Positions 52,421 through 62,106 are shown, counted from the first letter of the stretch. The stretch is 64,000 nucleotides of DNA from CANMXU01 sp052030545 (GCF_052030545.1 NZ_JBPDIH010000001.1:434001-498000), one strand, 5' to 3'. The notes: generated from the sequence alone by a model not told the origin. Translations and numbers: made by a program.

Positions 52421-52948
52421 CTAACAGCCATCAGTTACCATGGAAACTAGATATTTTTCGTTCTCGGTGGCTGCATTGTAGCGGATATAACACTCGGTTG
52501 CGAGAATACCCGGGCGTAAATTAGTAATGTTTAAATCGACAAGATCAGCGATGCTAAATACTGCCTCTGCCGAAGAAACTGTTACTTCAAAATCAGACAC
52601 CCACTCACCATTGGTAGGTTTGGTTAAATTGGTAATGATATTATCGTCTAAGGCTAAAATTATGCCTTGATCATAAACAACAGGGTACCCGTAGGTAAGC
52701 AGGATACTGTCACCGCCGTTTTCAATAGTGCCATTTTCATCTAATTGGTTATCAATTATTGCTTTGCTATGTACCATTTCTGCCGCTGAAACAATTGCGC
52801 CTTTTAATCCTTCTAAAGTGGCAATTCGCGCTTCTTTTTGTAAATTAATAAATTTAGGCAAAGCCGTAGCCGCTAAAATCCCTAAAATAACAATAACAAC
52901 AACAAGTTCAATTAAGGTAAAGCCTTTATTTTTATTAGGTAAATACAT
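52421..52948 (-). CDS. type IV pilin-like protein (MSHA-pilin-like)
   Basis: 175 residues. The short leader ends in KG, then FTLIELVVVIVILGILAATALPKF forms the classical class III prepilin signature with Glu5 of the mature protein. The Cys pair near the C-terminus (ECYIRYN... DGC) is a typical D-region disulfide. It resembles MshA-type major pilins by leader and size, but no assembly genes are adjacent, so it may be an orphan pseudopilin. Confidence 0.85.
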   Translation of the reverse strand: MYLPNKNKGFTLIELVVVIVILGILAATALPKFINLQKEARIATLEGLKGAIVSAAEMVHSKAIIDNQLDENGTIENGGDSILLTYGYPVVYDQGIILALDDNIITNLTKPTNGEWVSDFEVTVSSAEAVFSIADLVDLNITNLRPGILATECYIRYNAATENEKYLVSMVTDGC

Positions 52949-53127
52949 ATTTCATCCGTAATTATAATTATGTAATCGCATTAAAACCCAACAATTATAA
53001 CTTACTAATTTATAAAATAAATTAGTTTCTTCAAAAGCATAAATAAATTGGAATAGCACTATGTGGTTTTTGAACATCTTCACAAATAAAATCTCGAAAT
53101 AGAGAGCACAACGTTTTTATTTTTGAC

Positions 53128-53726
53128 TTGGCGCGGATGGTAAATAGCAGAAGGTGCTATTCATGGAATAAAAACAATATCGCACTTAAATTGAAATATT
53201 TAATTTGAAGGATGCTGATAATATAAAAGATGGTGGACGATACTGGGCTTGAACCAGTGATTCGGCGCGGGTGGTAAAGAGCAGAAGGTGCTTTAACTTT
53301 CTTGCGTTAATAGATATTAAGGTGTTGATATTTTTGAATTAAGATGGTGGACGATACTGGGCCTGATTCAGTGATTCGGCGCGGGTGGTAAAGAGCAGAA
53401 GGTGCTATTCATGGAATAAAAACAATATCGCACTTAAATTGAAATATTTAATTTGAAGGATGCTGATAATATAAAAGATGGTGGACGATACTGGGCTTGA
53501 TTCAGTGATTCGGCGCGGGTGGTAAAGAGCAGAAGGTGCTTTAACTTTCTTGCGTTAATAGATATTAAGGTGTTGATATTTTTGAATTAAGATGGTGGAC
53601 GATACTGGGCTTGATTCAGTGATTCGGCGCGGGTGGTAAAGAGTAGAAGGTGCTATTCATGGAATAAAAACAATATCGCACTTAAATTGAAATATTTAAT
53701 TTGAAGGATGCTGATAATATAAAAGA
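53128..53726 (-). repeat. tandem array of degenerate tRNA-Val 3' fragments with two alternating spacers
   Basis: Four copies of the tRNA 3' end (TGGTGGACGATACTGGGC...) start at 53231, 53345, 53479 and 53593. Each is joined to a constant 28-nt module (GCGCGGGTGGTAAAGAGCAG and so on) that replaces the anticodon arm. Spacing alternates 114 and 134 bp because two different spacers alternate, giving a 248-bp higher-order unit. Three copies have a mutated T-loop (GATTCAG for GAACCAG). A partial module at 53131 ends the array. Confidence 0.85.
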
Positions 53727-53758
53727 TGGTGGACGATACTGGGCTTGAACCAGTGACC
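53727..53758 (-). tRNA. tRNA-Val, partial: 3' half before assembly gap
   Basis: The 3' CCA, acceptor and T-arm are intact (GGGCTTGAACCAGTGACC in plus-strand view), as in the complete copy at 53904, and the gene then enters the N run at 53759-53853. Probably a full gene in the real genome. Confidence 0.7.
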
Positions 53759-53853
53759 NNNNNNNNNNNNNNNNNNNNNNNNNNNNNNNNNNNNNNNNNN
53801 NNNNNNNNNNNNNNNNNNNNNNNNNNNNNNNNNNNNNNNNNNNNNNNNNNNNN
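53759..53853. other. assembly gap (95 N)
   Basis: Run of unknown bases within the tRNA array. The true length and number of tRNA copies are uncertain. Confidence 0.99.
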
Positions 53854-53903
53854 CGCACTTAAATTGAAATATTTAATTTGAAGGATGCTGATAATATAAA
53901 AGA

Positions 53904-53979
53904 TGGTGGACGATACTGGGCTTGAACCAGTGACCCCCGCCTTGTAAGGGCGGTGCTCTCCCAACTGAGCTAATCGTCC
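53904..53979 (-). tRNA. tRNA-Val(TAC)
   Basis: Complete 76-nt gene on the minus strand with encoded CCA. Acceptor GGACGAT/ATCGTCC, D-arm GCTCAGTTGGGAGAGC, anticodon loop CTTACAA (anticodon TAC) and T-arm CTGGTTCAAGCCCAG all fold canonically. E. coli also has tRNA-Val genes beside gltX. Confidence 0.97.
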
Positions 53980-54012
53980 ATTATTTAGATTTACATCTTT
54001 TATGGCAAAAGA

Positions 54013-54084
54013 TGGTGGACGATACTGGGCTTGAACCAGTGACCCCCGCCTTGTAAGGGCGGTGCTCTCCCAACTGAGCTAATC
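54013..54084 (-). tRNA. tRNA-Val(TAC), last four 5' bases masked by N
   Basis: Identical to the copy at 53904 over all visible bases, with a 33-bp spacer between them. The first four nucleotides of the tRNA fall in the N run starting at 54085. Confidence 0.93.
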
Positions 54085-54182
54085 NNNNNNNNNNNNNNNN
54101 NNNNNNNNNNNNNNNNNNNNNNNNNNNNNNNNNNNNNNNNNNNNNNNNNNNNNNNNNNNNNNNNNNNNNNNNNNNNNNNNNN
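54085..54182. other. assembly gap (98 N)
   Basis: Second gap in the array. Its left edge is inside one tRNA and its right edge inside another, so at least one further tRNA-Val copy is hidden here. Confidence 0.99.
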
Positions 54183-54188
54183 TCGTCC
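54183..54188 (-). tRNA. tRNA-Val, 5' remnant visible beyond the gap
   Basis: TCGTCC on the plus strand equals the GGACGA 5' end of the tRNA-Val genes and is correctly placed about 15 bp downstream of the -10 box. It is the first gene of the array. Confidence 0.65.
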
Positions 54189-54204
54189 GTCTCTGTGGGG
54201 GCGT

Positions 54205-54232
54205 ATTATAGGGAGATCGAAAAAGCTGTCAA
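54205..54232 (-). promoter_or_regulatory. near-consensus promoter of the tRNA-Val array
   Basis: On the minus strand TTGACA (54232-54227), 16-bp spacer and TATAAT (54210-54205) are both perfect boxes. A GC-rich discriminator (ACGCCCCC) follows, typical of stringently controlled stable-RNA promoters. Confidence 0.88.
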
Positions 54233-54456
54233 GCCAAAGAAAGTAAAAAAAACACTTTTTATTAAGATATCAGTTCGTTTGCCTTTTATTTAATCATGCC
54301 GGTTGTTTTATCGACTTTTATTTTCAGATCATTTTATAAAAAGTGTATTGTTCGTTATTGCCTGATAAAATACGCGCAATTTTTTCAATTGATATTTATT
54401 TCCTGTGTTTATCTTTATCTTATAGATAAGCGCAATGTGATTACAGTGAGACATTT

Positions 54457-55869
54457 ATGACTTTAACAACTCGATTTGCACCAAGCCCAACCGGGTATTT
54501 ACACGTTGGTGGCGCTCGAACTGCTCTTTATAGCTGGCTATACGCTAAGAAAAATGGTGGTGATTTTATCTTACGTATCGAAGATACCGATTTAGAACGT
54601 TCAACCCAAGCGTCAGTTGACGCAATAATGGACGGCATGAATTGGTTAAACCTTGAATGGACTCACGGCCCTTATTATCAAACTAAACGTTTTGACCGCT
54701 ATAAAGAGGTCATCGACCAATTACTTGAATCAGGCAATGCTTATCGTTGTTACAGTACGCCTGAAGAAGTTGAGGCGATGCGTGAAGAAGCTAAAGCGAA
54801 GGGTGAAATTGAAAAATACAACGGTTTATGGCGTGACCGTACTGACTATCCTGAAGATAAGCCGTTTGTTATTCGCTTTAAAAACCCGTTAGAAGGCGAT
54901 GTGGTTATCAAAGATATTGTGAAAGGTGATATTACGATAAGCAATAACCAACTTGATGATTTAATTATTGCTCGCTCTGACGGCACACCAACGTATAACC
55001 TAACTGTGGTTGTTGATGATTGGGACATGAAGGTCTCTCATGTTGTTCGTGGCGATGACCATATTTCAAATACGCCGAAACAAATTAATATTCTAGCCGC
55101 CTTAGGTGCTACGATCCCTGAATATGCACATATTCCAATGATTTTAGGTGACGATGGTAAACGTTTATCTAAACGTCATGGCGCAGTAAGTGTTATGCAA
55201 TACCGTGATGACGGATACTTACCAGAAGCTTTATTAAACTACTTGGTGCGTTTAGGTTGGTCTCATGGCGACCAAGAAATTTTCTCTCGTGAAGAAATGA
55301 TCGAACTATTTGATTTAACGGGTTGTAACCGTGCACCTTCAGCTTTTAATACTGACAAGCTTATTTGGGTAAATCAGCATTACATGAAAACAATGGACCC
55401 TGAATATGTTGCTAGCCATTTAGCTTGGCATATGAACGACCAAGGTATTGATACAAGTAATGGTCCAACATTAGCTGAAGTTGTTAAAGTACAAGCGGAT
55501 CGCGTTAAAACCTTAAAAGAAATGGCGCAAATTTCTCGTTATTTCTATGAAGATTTTTCTGAATTTGATGCAACTGCCGTTAAAAAGCACTTACGTCCGG
55601 TAACCAAAGAGCCACTTCTGTTGATTAAAGCTAAACTTGCAGCTTTAACTGACTGGGTGCCTGAAGCTATTCACGCAGCGATTAACGACACTGCCACTGA
55701 ACTTGAAGTTGGTATGGGTAAAGTTGGCATGCCACTTCGCGTAGCAGCGACAGGTGGAGGTAATTCGCCATCACTAGATATCACGTTAGCTTTGTTAGAT
55801 AAAGAAAAAGTACTTTCAAGAATCGATTTAGCCCTTGAAGTGGTTGAACAGCGTATTCAAAACGCTTAA
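54457..55869 (+). CDS. gltX: glutamate--tRNA ligase
   Basis: 470 residues. Class I synthetase with APSPTGYLHVGGARTAL (HIGH-type motif, about 8-24) and KRLSKRHG (KMSKS-type, about 237-244). The C-terminal anticodon-binding helical domain is complete. It charges tRNA-Glu. Divergent from the tRNA-Val array, an arrangement shared with E. coli. A hairpin without T-tract follows (55883-55907). Confidence 0.98.
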   Translation: MTLTTRFAPSPTGYLHVGGARTALYSWLYAKKNGGDFILRIEDTDLERSTQASVDAIMDGMNWLNLEWTHGPYYQTKRFDRYKEVIDQLLESGNAYRCYSTPEEVEAMREEAKAKGEIEKYNGLWRDRTDYPEDKPFVIRFKNPLEGDVVIKDIVKGDITISNNQLDDLIIARSDGTPTYNLTVVVDDWDMKVSHVVRGDDHISNTPKQINILAALGATIPEYAHIPMILGDDGKRLSKRHGAVSVMQYRDDGYLPEALLNYLVRLGWSHGDQEIFSREEMIELFDLTGCNRAPSAFNTDKLIWVNQHYMKTMDPEYVASHLAWHMNDQGIDTSNGPTLAEVVKVQADRVKTLKEMAQISRYFYEDFSEFDATAVKKHLRPVTKEPLLLIKAKLAALTDWVPEAIHAAINDTATELEVGMGKVGMPLRVAATGGGNSPSLDITLALLDKEKVLSRIDLALEVVEQRIQNA

Positions 55870-55882
55870 GCATATCCACTAA

Positions 55883-55907
55883 GGTGAGAGCGTTACTCGC
55901 TCTCACC
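55883..55907 (+). other. hairpin downstream of gltX
   Basis: GGTGAGAGCG / CGCTCTCACC, perfect 10-bp stem with a 5-nt loop, 13 bp after the gltX stop, lacking a T-tract. It may stabilise the mRNA 3' end or act with Rho. Confidence 0.55.
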
Positions 55908-56132
55908 AACATATCTACCAGTTTCTTTCCATTTTCCGCTAATTTTTGTCAAAACAATGAATTAGATGTTATTGACCTATCTCACTTATTTCTCTATTGT
56001 TTTCATTGCTTAAATTACTGTCCAAATGATGTCGTTCTACTATATTTAATTTTATAGCAGTCAACACGTTAAACTAACTATTATTAATAATTGCGTGGTT
56101 GTTTGGTCCCTTTGAAAATATATAGGTGATAT

Positions 56133-58154
56133 ATGACGCTTAAAGTTGCCCACAAAGTAATGCTAGGATTTGGTGTTATTTTAGTGTTTTTAGTTTTTGC
56201 CAGTGTAAGTTCTCTTAGTATGCTCGGAGGCATTCAGACCGCGACAGAGCAAGTAGACACCATAGCTATTCCCGTTCAAAAGCATAGCAATAGCGTGCAA
56301 ATTCTTTTATTAAAACAAGCAAAAACGTCAGCATTAATCCCAACAGTAACTACCTTTGAACAACTTAAAAGTTTAGAAGCAAGTTTTGCTGAACAAGGCG
56401 AAAAGCTCGCAAAAGAAGTTAAATTATTATCCGTACTTATTGCCGGGCAGCCGTTAGAAAAGTTTGTAAAAGACTTTAATCAGCAATACAAGCAATACTT
56501 AAGTTCAGTAGCACTGATGTTTACCAATCAAAAAGCGTATTTAGGTTTGTCTGATGACATTATCAGTAAACAACAGAATTTAGACGCTTACCTTGATGAA
56601 GCCGGCGCTATTTTGGTTGACTTAACTTACCTAGAAGATGAAGACAAACAAGCACAAATTGACCGTATCGCAGGTTCAGCAGGGCAAGTTGAAGGTTACA
56701 TCATCAACCTAACCGATTCAGCAAAAGCGATTATGTCACTCAACGACATGACTGAGCTAAATAATTCAAAAGATACCATTAAACTTGCGACTTCCAATAT
56801 TGAGCATTTATTAAAGTTTTTAGTGCAACTGGGTGAAGATTATAATACCGACGGCTTAATTGAACAGTTTGTGGAAGAATATAAAAAATCTGAGCAAATG
56901 CTATTTAGTGACCAAGGCCTTTTTGCCGCGAAACAAAGTCAGCTTGAACATGCTATGGCGTTATCGCAAGCGTTTGCAGACTCTGAACAATATGCCAACT
57001 TATCGGTTGCCCAATTAGATCAGCTGCTAACTAAAGTGGAAAGCAACTTAAAGCAATTACAAAGTGCCGTATTTGAGGATGTTGAACAAGGACAAACGAC
57101 CACATTAGTGATTTTAATTATCGTTTTTATTGCTTCATTCCTTATCGCATTTGCCACCATTCGTGCGATGTTAATTCCATTAGCGCGCATTAATAAATAC
57201 CTCGATTTTATGGCCAAAGGTGACTTATCAAGGCAGCTAAAAATAGTTACTAACGATGAATACGGTGAATTAGCCAGTAATGTGAACGTGGTTGCCGAAG
57301 ATTTACGTACGCTAATATCTGAAATTGGTAGCAATAGTCATTTATTAAATAAAGCAGCTAAACAATCAAGCGACGAAATTGACTTAGTCATACAATCGTT
57401 AGACAGTCAAAAACAAACGGTTGAACAGGTTACCAACATTACTAGCGAGCTTAATCAAAATGCCGATCAGGTATTAGATAAAGCGAGCAATGCTGAAGCT
57501 AAAATGAGCGATGCATTAGAACAAAGTAATGAGTTAGCGGGTATTGCTAATACTACCAACGAAGGTATTAATACGTTAGCCAATATGCTTGATCGCACTA
57601 CCGATGTTATGTCGATATTGCAAAGTGAGTCGAATAACATAGGTAGCATATTAGAAACTATTCAAAGCATTGCTGATCAAACCAACTTATTGGCGTTAAA
57701 TGCTGCTATTGAGGCGGCAAGAGCAGGCGAAGCGGGGCGTGGTTTCTCGGTAGTTGCGGATGAAGTACGTTTATTGGCAGGCAGAACGCAAGAGTCAACG
57801 GCTGAAATTCACCAAATGATCGAGTCTTTACAAACACAAACCCGTAAAGCGGTACAAGATATTAGCGAAGGTAAAAACGAAGCTAGCCAGTGTCAGCAAC
57901 ATACCACTGAATTACTGACCACACTAACGCACATCAACCAAGCGATTGAAGAAATGTATGCGATGAGTGCAGAAGTTGCGATGTCGGCAACGCAACAAAA
58001 TACTTTAAGCGCCGATATAAATGAACGTATTGGTGAAATTGTTGCGATGAGTCAAGAAAGTAGTGACAAGTCGGCCTCGACACTTACTCATAGTAAGCAA
58101 GTTTCGTCACTGGCGAAAAAACTCGATAAATCCGTTGATGAATTTAAAGTTTAA
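56133..58154 (+). CDS. methyl-accepting chemotaxis protein
   Basis: 673 residues. TM1 at about 10-32, a long helical periplasmic sensor (about 35-315), TM2 at about 318-340 (TTLVILIIVFIASFLIAFAT), HAMP (about 342-395) and a cytoplasmic coiled coil with the signalling tip DQTNLLALNAAIEAARAGE near residue 510. No C-terminal CheR-binding pentapeptide is seen. Ligand unknown. Isolated gene, as many chemoreceptors are. Confidence 0.93.
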   Translation: MTLKVAHKVMLGFGVILVFLVFASVSSLSMLGGIQTATEQVDTIAIPVQKHSNSVQILLLKQAKTSALIPTVTTFEQLKSLEASFAEQGEKLAKEVKLLSVLIAGQPLEKFVKDFNQQYKQYLSSVALMFTNQKAYLGLSDDIISKQQNLDAYLDEAGAILVDLTYLEDEDKQAQIDRIAGSAGQVEGYIINLTDSAKAIMSLNDMTELNNSKDTIKLATSNIEHLLKFLVQLGEDYNTDGLIEQFVEEYKKSEQMLFSDQGLFAAKQSQLEHAMALSQAFADSEQYANLSVAQLDQLLTKVESNLKQLQSAVFEDVEQGQTTTLVILIIVFIASFLIAFATIRAMLIPLARINKYLDFMAKGDLSRQLKIVTNDEYGELASNVNVVAEDLRTLISEIGSNSHLLNKAAKQSSDEIDLVIQSLDSQKQTVEQVTNITSELNQNADQVLDKASNAEAKMSDALEQSNELAGIANTTNEGINTLANMLDRTTDVMSILQSESNNIGSILETIQSIADQTNLLALNAAIEAARAGEAGRGFSVVADEVRLLAGRTQESTAEIHQMIESLQTQTRKAVQDISEGKNEASQCQQHTTELLTTLTHINQAIEEMYAMSAEVAMSATQQNTLSADINERIGEIVAMSQESSDKSASTLTHSKQVSSLAKKLDKSVDEFKV

Positions 58155-58320
58155 TTAGACCCTGTTGATCTTTGTTGTTTATTTTGTAGTAGTTAATAGC
58201 AGAGAGCAAAACGACAGATCAACAACCCTCGTGTGCGGTTTTCAAAGCTTTACCATTAAAAAGTAAATTATCAACAGATCATCTGTAATGTTCAGGCTAT
58301 AATAGGCGGGTAATAAACAT

Positions 58321-59688
58321 TTGGTGGAAGATACTTTGCAATTTAGTGATTTTGGATTAGATAAACGATTAATGTCAACGGTAGAACATTTAGGTTTTGC
58401 CACTCCTACAGAAATTCAACAACAAGCGATCCCAGCTGCGATGACCGGGCAAGACTTAATTGCCTCGTCAAAAACAGGCTCAGGAAAAACGCTTGCTTTT
58501 ATCGTACCTGCGTTGCAAAGGTTAATGAAAAACCGCGCATTGAGTAAGCGCGACCCTAGGGTTGTTATTTTAACTCCAACGCGTGAACTGGCGAAACAGG
58601 TGTTTTCGCAACTTCGGTTATTTACCGGCAGTACGCAATACAAAGCCGTGCTTATTCTCGGCGGTGAAAACTTTAATGACCAAGTTAAAGTATTAGAAAA
58701 AGACCCCCATTTTATTGTTGCCACACCAGGTCGACTTGCTGATCATTTAAGCCAAGGGCATTTTTATTTAAACGGCTTAGAATTATTAATTTTAGATGAA
58801 GCAGATCGCATGCTCGATTTAGGCTTTTCTAAGCAATTATCGCAAATCAATAAAGCGGCAGATCATCGTAAGCGCCAGACTTTATTATTTTCAGCAACCT
58901 TAGATCACGCACAAGTGAATGAGTTTGCATTAGAGTTACTGAAAAAGCCCAAACGCATTGCCATTGGTAGCGCAAATACTGAACATAAAGATATTAATAA
59001 GCGTTTCTATCTTGCTGACCACTTAGACCACAAACAAGCTTTGTTAGAGCATTTTCTTAGCAGTGAAGATTATCAACAAGTGATCATTTTTACGGCAACA
59101 CGAGCTGATACAGAGCGCTTAGCGGGAGTGTTATCTGCGCAGGGGTTAAGTACTGTCGCACTAAGTGGTGAATTAAACCAAAGTCAACGTAATCAAATTA
59201 TGGACGGCTTTAGTAAAGGTCAGCAAAAAATATTAGTGACTACAGATCTTGCCTCTCGTGGCTTAGATTTGGTTAATGTTTCACATGTTATTAATTTTGA
59301 TATGCCAAAGCACACCGAAGAGTATGTGCATCGTATTGGTCGCACAGGGCGTGCAGGTAGTAAGGGTGAAGCGATTTCTTTTGTTGGTCCAAAAGATTGG
59401 ATAAGTTTTAAAAATGTTGAAGCTTTCTTACAAACAGAGATAAGCTTTGATCAAGTGAAGCAGCTTAAAGGTAAATTTAAAGGTTTAAAACCGAAAAAAC
59501 CAAAAGCAGTAGCTAAAGTTAATAAAACTAACGTTGATAAGAGTGCTTTAAAGCAAAAAGCAAAATCAAATAAAGTTAAGAAAAAACCAACATTCCTTAC
59601 CAAAGATGTCGGTGATATGCCAATTTTAAAGAAAAAACAATCTGTTGCTATTAAAGACATTGATAAGCAAGACGACGAAGCTAGCTAA
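58321..59688 (+). CDS. DEAD-box ATP-dependent RNA helicase (SrmB-like)
   Basis: 455 residues from TTG or GTG at 58321-58326 (MVEDTLQFSDFGLD); no ATG fits. All motifs are present in order: Q motif GFATPTEIQ, motif I SKTGSGKT, PTRELA, TPGR, DEAD, SAT, and HRIGRTGRAG. The C-terminal 75 residues are a Lys-rich tail. The overall pattern (RFYLADHLDHKQALLEHFL) is closest to SrmB, which assists 50S assembly, but RhlE-type is not excluded. Confidence 0.9.
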   Translation: MVEDTLQFSDFGLDKRLMSTVEHLGFATPTEIQQQAIPAAMTGQDLIASSKTGSGKTLAFIVPALQRLMKNRALSKRDPRVVILTPTRELAKQVFSQLRLFTGSTQYKAVLILGGENFNDQVKVLEKDPHFIVATPGRLADHLSQGHFYLNGLELLILDEADRMLDLGFSKQLSQINKAADHRKRQTLLFSATLDHAQVNEFALELLKKPKRIAIGSANTEHKDINKRFYLADHLDHKQALLEHFLSSEDYQQVIIFTATRADTERLAGVLSAQGLSTVALSGELNQSQRNQIMDGFSKGQQKILVTTDLASRGLDLVNVSHVINFDMPKHTEEYVHRIGRTGRAGSKGEAISFVGPKDWISFKNVEAFLQTEISFDQVKQLKGKFKGLKPKKPKAVAKVNKTNVDKSALKQKAKSNKVKKKPTFLTKDVGDMPILKKKQSVAIKDIDKQDDEAS

Positions 59689-59781
59689 GATTCAAAGTAT
59701 GGTTAAAAGTAAGATACTAAATAAGTTTAAGTTAATGTTCGCGAACTAAGTTTAAATACAAGTTGCCAAATGTTTGAATAA

Positions 59782-59813
59782 AAAAAGCCAATATTTTTCA
59801 ATATTGGCTTTTT
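59782..59813. terminator. bidirectional terminator between the helicase gene and dsbB
   Basis: AAAAAGCCAATAT / ATATTGGCTTTTT, 13-bp stem with a 6-nt loop and T-tracts on both strands, between convergent genes. Confidence 0.88.
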
Positions 59814-59847
59814 CATTTTTAATGCTTATTTACTTTTTGATTATTGC

Positions 59848-60375
59848 TTAGAACATTTTTTTGTCGATAAGGCGTGCTAAAAATACGGCAATAAAGGCAA
59901 TACTAAAACAAGCATAAATCACTAGCATCCACTGTGGCATGCTATAGCCTAGGAATTGCCAAGATATTTCACCACAATCGCCACTTGCTTCAAACAAAAA
60001 CGGTATCCATTCATGTAAGGGTGCCCAAGAAGGGAAGTTAGGGATAAAATCGCAACTGTATAAAAACGACATTGGTGAGCCTGCAGCTTCTTGCATGTCA
60101 ATATGCTCAAGCGCAATGAACAAACCCCATATACCGCCTGTCGCCCACAAAATATAGGCAACAATTCGCGCCAAAACAAACTGACAGCCGACACTACCAA
60201 TAACACCAGCAATAAATATTGACCAAATGGCAACACGTTGATAAATGCACATAATACAAGGCGCTAAATCTAAACCGTATTGAAAAAATAGAGCAGAGCA
60301 TTCAAGTGCTATCGCGATTACAGCGAGTAATTGCCAAGCACGTGAATTTGTTGTTAAGTCGCTTAAAAACTTCAA
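59848..60375 (-). CDS. dsbB: disulfide bond formation protein DsbB
   Basis: 175 residues, four helices. The CIMC redox pair (about 40-43) and the second periplasmic Cys pair (YSCDF and GDCGE, about 107 and 133) are both present. It reoxidises DsbA and passes electrons to quinone. E. coli also has dsbB next to nhaB and fadR, which supports the assignment. Confidence 0.96.
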   Translation of the reverse strand: MKFLSDLTTNSRAWQLLAVIAIALECSALFFQYGLDLAPCIMCIYQRVAIWSIFIAGVIGSVGCQFVLARIVAYILWATGGIWGLFIALEHIDMQEAAGSPMSFLYSCDFIPNFPSWAPLHEWIPFLFEASGDCGEISWQFLGYSMPQWMLVIYACFSIAFIAVFLARLIDKKMF

Positions 60376-60492
60376 AGCTATTCCTTTTCATTCATTTCAA
60401 ATTACAAAATATATAACACCATATCTTAGCTGAGAATTTATTGATTTAGTTAAAATAACTCAGCTAAGTATTTATAGTTTTGTAATAAAAAA

Positions 60493-62085
60493 TTAATGGC
60501 CGTCAGATCCGTCCATTTCGGTAGATTTACCGTAATGGTGTTCGATTAACCCTTGGTCATAATAACTCTGTGTCGCTGACTCTAAGGTGCCAGAAGCGAT
60601 AGCCAGCATACCTACAATGGTTAAAACTATGGTGTATGGAAGTGCCATAAATACCATGCGGCTATATGAAAGCCTAATGAGCGGTGCAAGAGCAGAAGTT
60701 AATAAGAATAAGAAGGCTGCTTGTCCATTTGGTGTTGCAACACTTGGTAAGTTAGTACCTGTGTTAATTGCAACAGCAAGTAAGTCAAACTGATCGCGTG
60801 TGATTTGACCGTTAACTAAAGCGGCTTTTACTTCAGTGATATAAACAGTACCAACAAATACATTGTCACTTACCATCGATAAGAAACCATTAGCAAGATA
60901 AAACATCACTAGCTGCATATTACCTTCATAAGTTAGTACCCAGTTGATCACTGGCGTAAATAACTGTTGATCAATAATAACGGCAACCACGGCAAAAAAT
61001 ACCGCTAGTAGCGCGGTAAAAGGTAGCGCTTCTTCAAATGCGTGACCAATTTGGCTTTCATCAGTAATACCGGTGAAAGACGTTGCAAAAATGATAATCG
61101 TTAAACCAATTAAACCAACCGCAGCAAGGTGAAGGGCAAGACCAACGATCAACCAGACGGCAATAACACCTTGCATGATAAGCTTAACGTTTTCCATTTT
61201 GTTACGGTTTTTGGTTTCGTTAACATCAAAATCAATAAGAATTTGGCGAACATTTGTTGGTAATTCAACACCGTAGCTAAACCACTTGAGCTTTTCAACT
61301 AAGGCACAGGTTAGTAACCCTGCGATAAATACTGGGACAGTTACTGGAGACATACGAATAGCAAACTCAACAAAATCCCAGCCTGCTTGGTCACCAATTA
61401 TTAAGTTTTGTGGTTCACCAACAATAGTACATACACCGCCTAAGGCAGTACCGACACCAGCATGCATTAGTAAGTTTCTTAAGTAAGCACGAAATTGTTG
61501 TAGTTCTTCGCGGGAAAATTCAGCAACGTTTTGATCTGAAGTGTGGTCATGCTCTTTGTTAGCATCAGCACCCGAGGCAACCTTATGATAAACCGAGTAA
61601 AAACCAACAGCGACACTTATGATCACCGCAATAACGGTTAAAGCGTCTAAGAAAGCTGAAAGAAAAGCACTGGCAAAACAAAATAATAAAGACACCATTA
61701 TTTTTGAGCGTACTTTAGTAATAATTTTAGTGAATAAAAACAGCAGTAGATTTTTCATGAAGTAAATACCAGCCACCATAAAAATCAGTAGTAACAATAC
61801 TTCGATATTCGCTTCAATTTCGTGCATAACTTGATTAGGGGACGTCATGCCGATAAAAACAGCTTCGATAGCCAAAAGACCACCAGGCTGTAATGGATAA
61901 CATTTTAACGCCATTGCCAATGTAAAAATAAATTCGATGACTAACGCCCAACCAGCAATATAAGGGCTTACAAAGAAAAATAAAATGGGGTTGATCACTA
62001 AGAAACTAATGATGGCGGTTTTATACCATTCGGGAGAATGACCTAAGAAATTTTTATAAAAGGCGTTTAGAAATGATTGTTGCAT
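60493..62085 (-). CDS. nhaB: Na+/H+ antiporter NhaB
   Basis: 530 residues, about 12 helices, starting MQQSFLNAFYKNFLGHSPEWYK as in the family. The conserved NFLSMVSDNVFVGTVYI-type and AINTGTNLPSVATPNGQAAF segments are present. Electrogenic sodium extrusion coupled to proton entry. It diverges from fadR across 214 bp. A Fur-box-like palindrome (62107-62119) lies 21 bp before its start. Confidence 0.96.
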   Translation of the reverse strand: MQQSFLNAFYKNFLGHSPEWYKTAIISFLVINPILFFFVSPYIAGWALVIEFIFTLAMALKCYPLQPGGLLAIEAVFIGMTSPNQVMHEIEANIEVLLLLIFMVAGIYFMKNLLLFLFTKIITKVRSKIMVSLLFCFASAFLSAFLDALTVIAVIISVAVGFYSVYHKVASGADANKEHDHTSDQNVAEFSREELQQFRAYLRNLLMHAGVGTALGGVCTIVGEPQNLIIGDQAGWDFVEFAIRMSPVTVPVFIAGLLTCALVEKLKWFSYGVELPTNVRQILIDFDVNETKNRNKMENVKLIMQGVIAVWLIVGLALHLAAVGLIGLTIIIFATSFTGITDESQIGHAFEEALPFTALLAVFFAVVAVIIDQQLFTPVINWVLTYEGNMQLVMFYLANGFLSMVSDNVFVGTVYITEVKAALVNGQITRDQFDLLAVAINTGTNLPSVATPNGQAAFLFLLTSALAPLIRLSYSRMVFMALPYTIVLTIVGMLAIASGTLESATQSYYDQGLIEHHYGKSTEMDGSDGH

Positions 62086-62106
62086 ACTGTTTTATATCTC
62101 TAATGA

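Larger units (their letters stand above)
52949..54456. other. tRNA-Val array and fragment repeats between the pilin and gltX genes
   Basis: No protein gene. 52949-53127 is AT-rich spacer. 53128-53726 holds tandem tRNA-fragment repeats. 53727-54188 holds tRNA-Val copies interrupted by two assembly gaps. 54205-54232 is their promoter. 54240-54456 is the gltX upstream region. The frame 53653-53964 is an artefact of the repeats and N. Confidence 0.8.

Noticed and set aside
53128..53726. Tandem repeats considered as a CRISPR array
   Set aside because: Units are over 110 bp, the 'spacers' are two alternating sequences rather than unique ones, and the repeats derive from tRNA-Val. No cas genes are nearby.
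53653..53964. 103-residue frame on the minus strand
   Set aside because: Runs through tRNA genes, fragment repeats and 95 N; its translation is the usual artefact of tRNA sequence.
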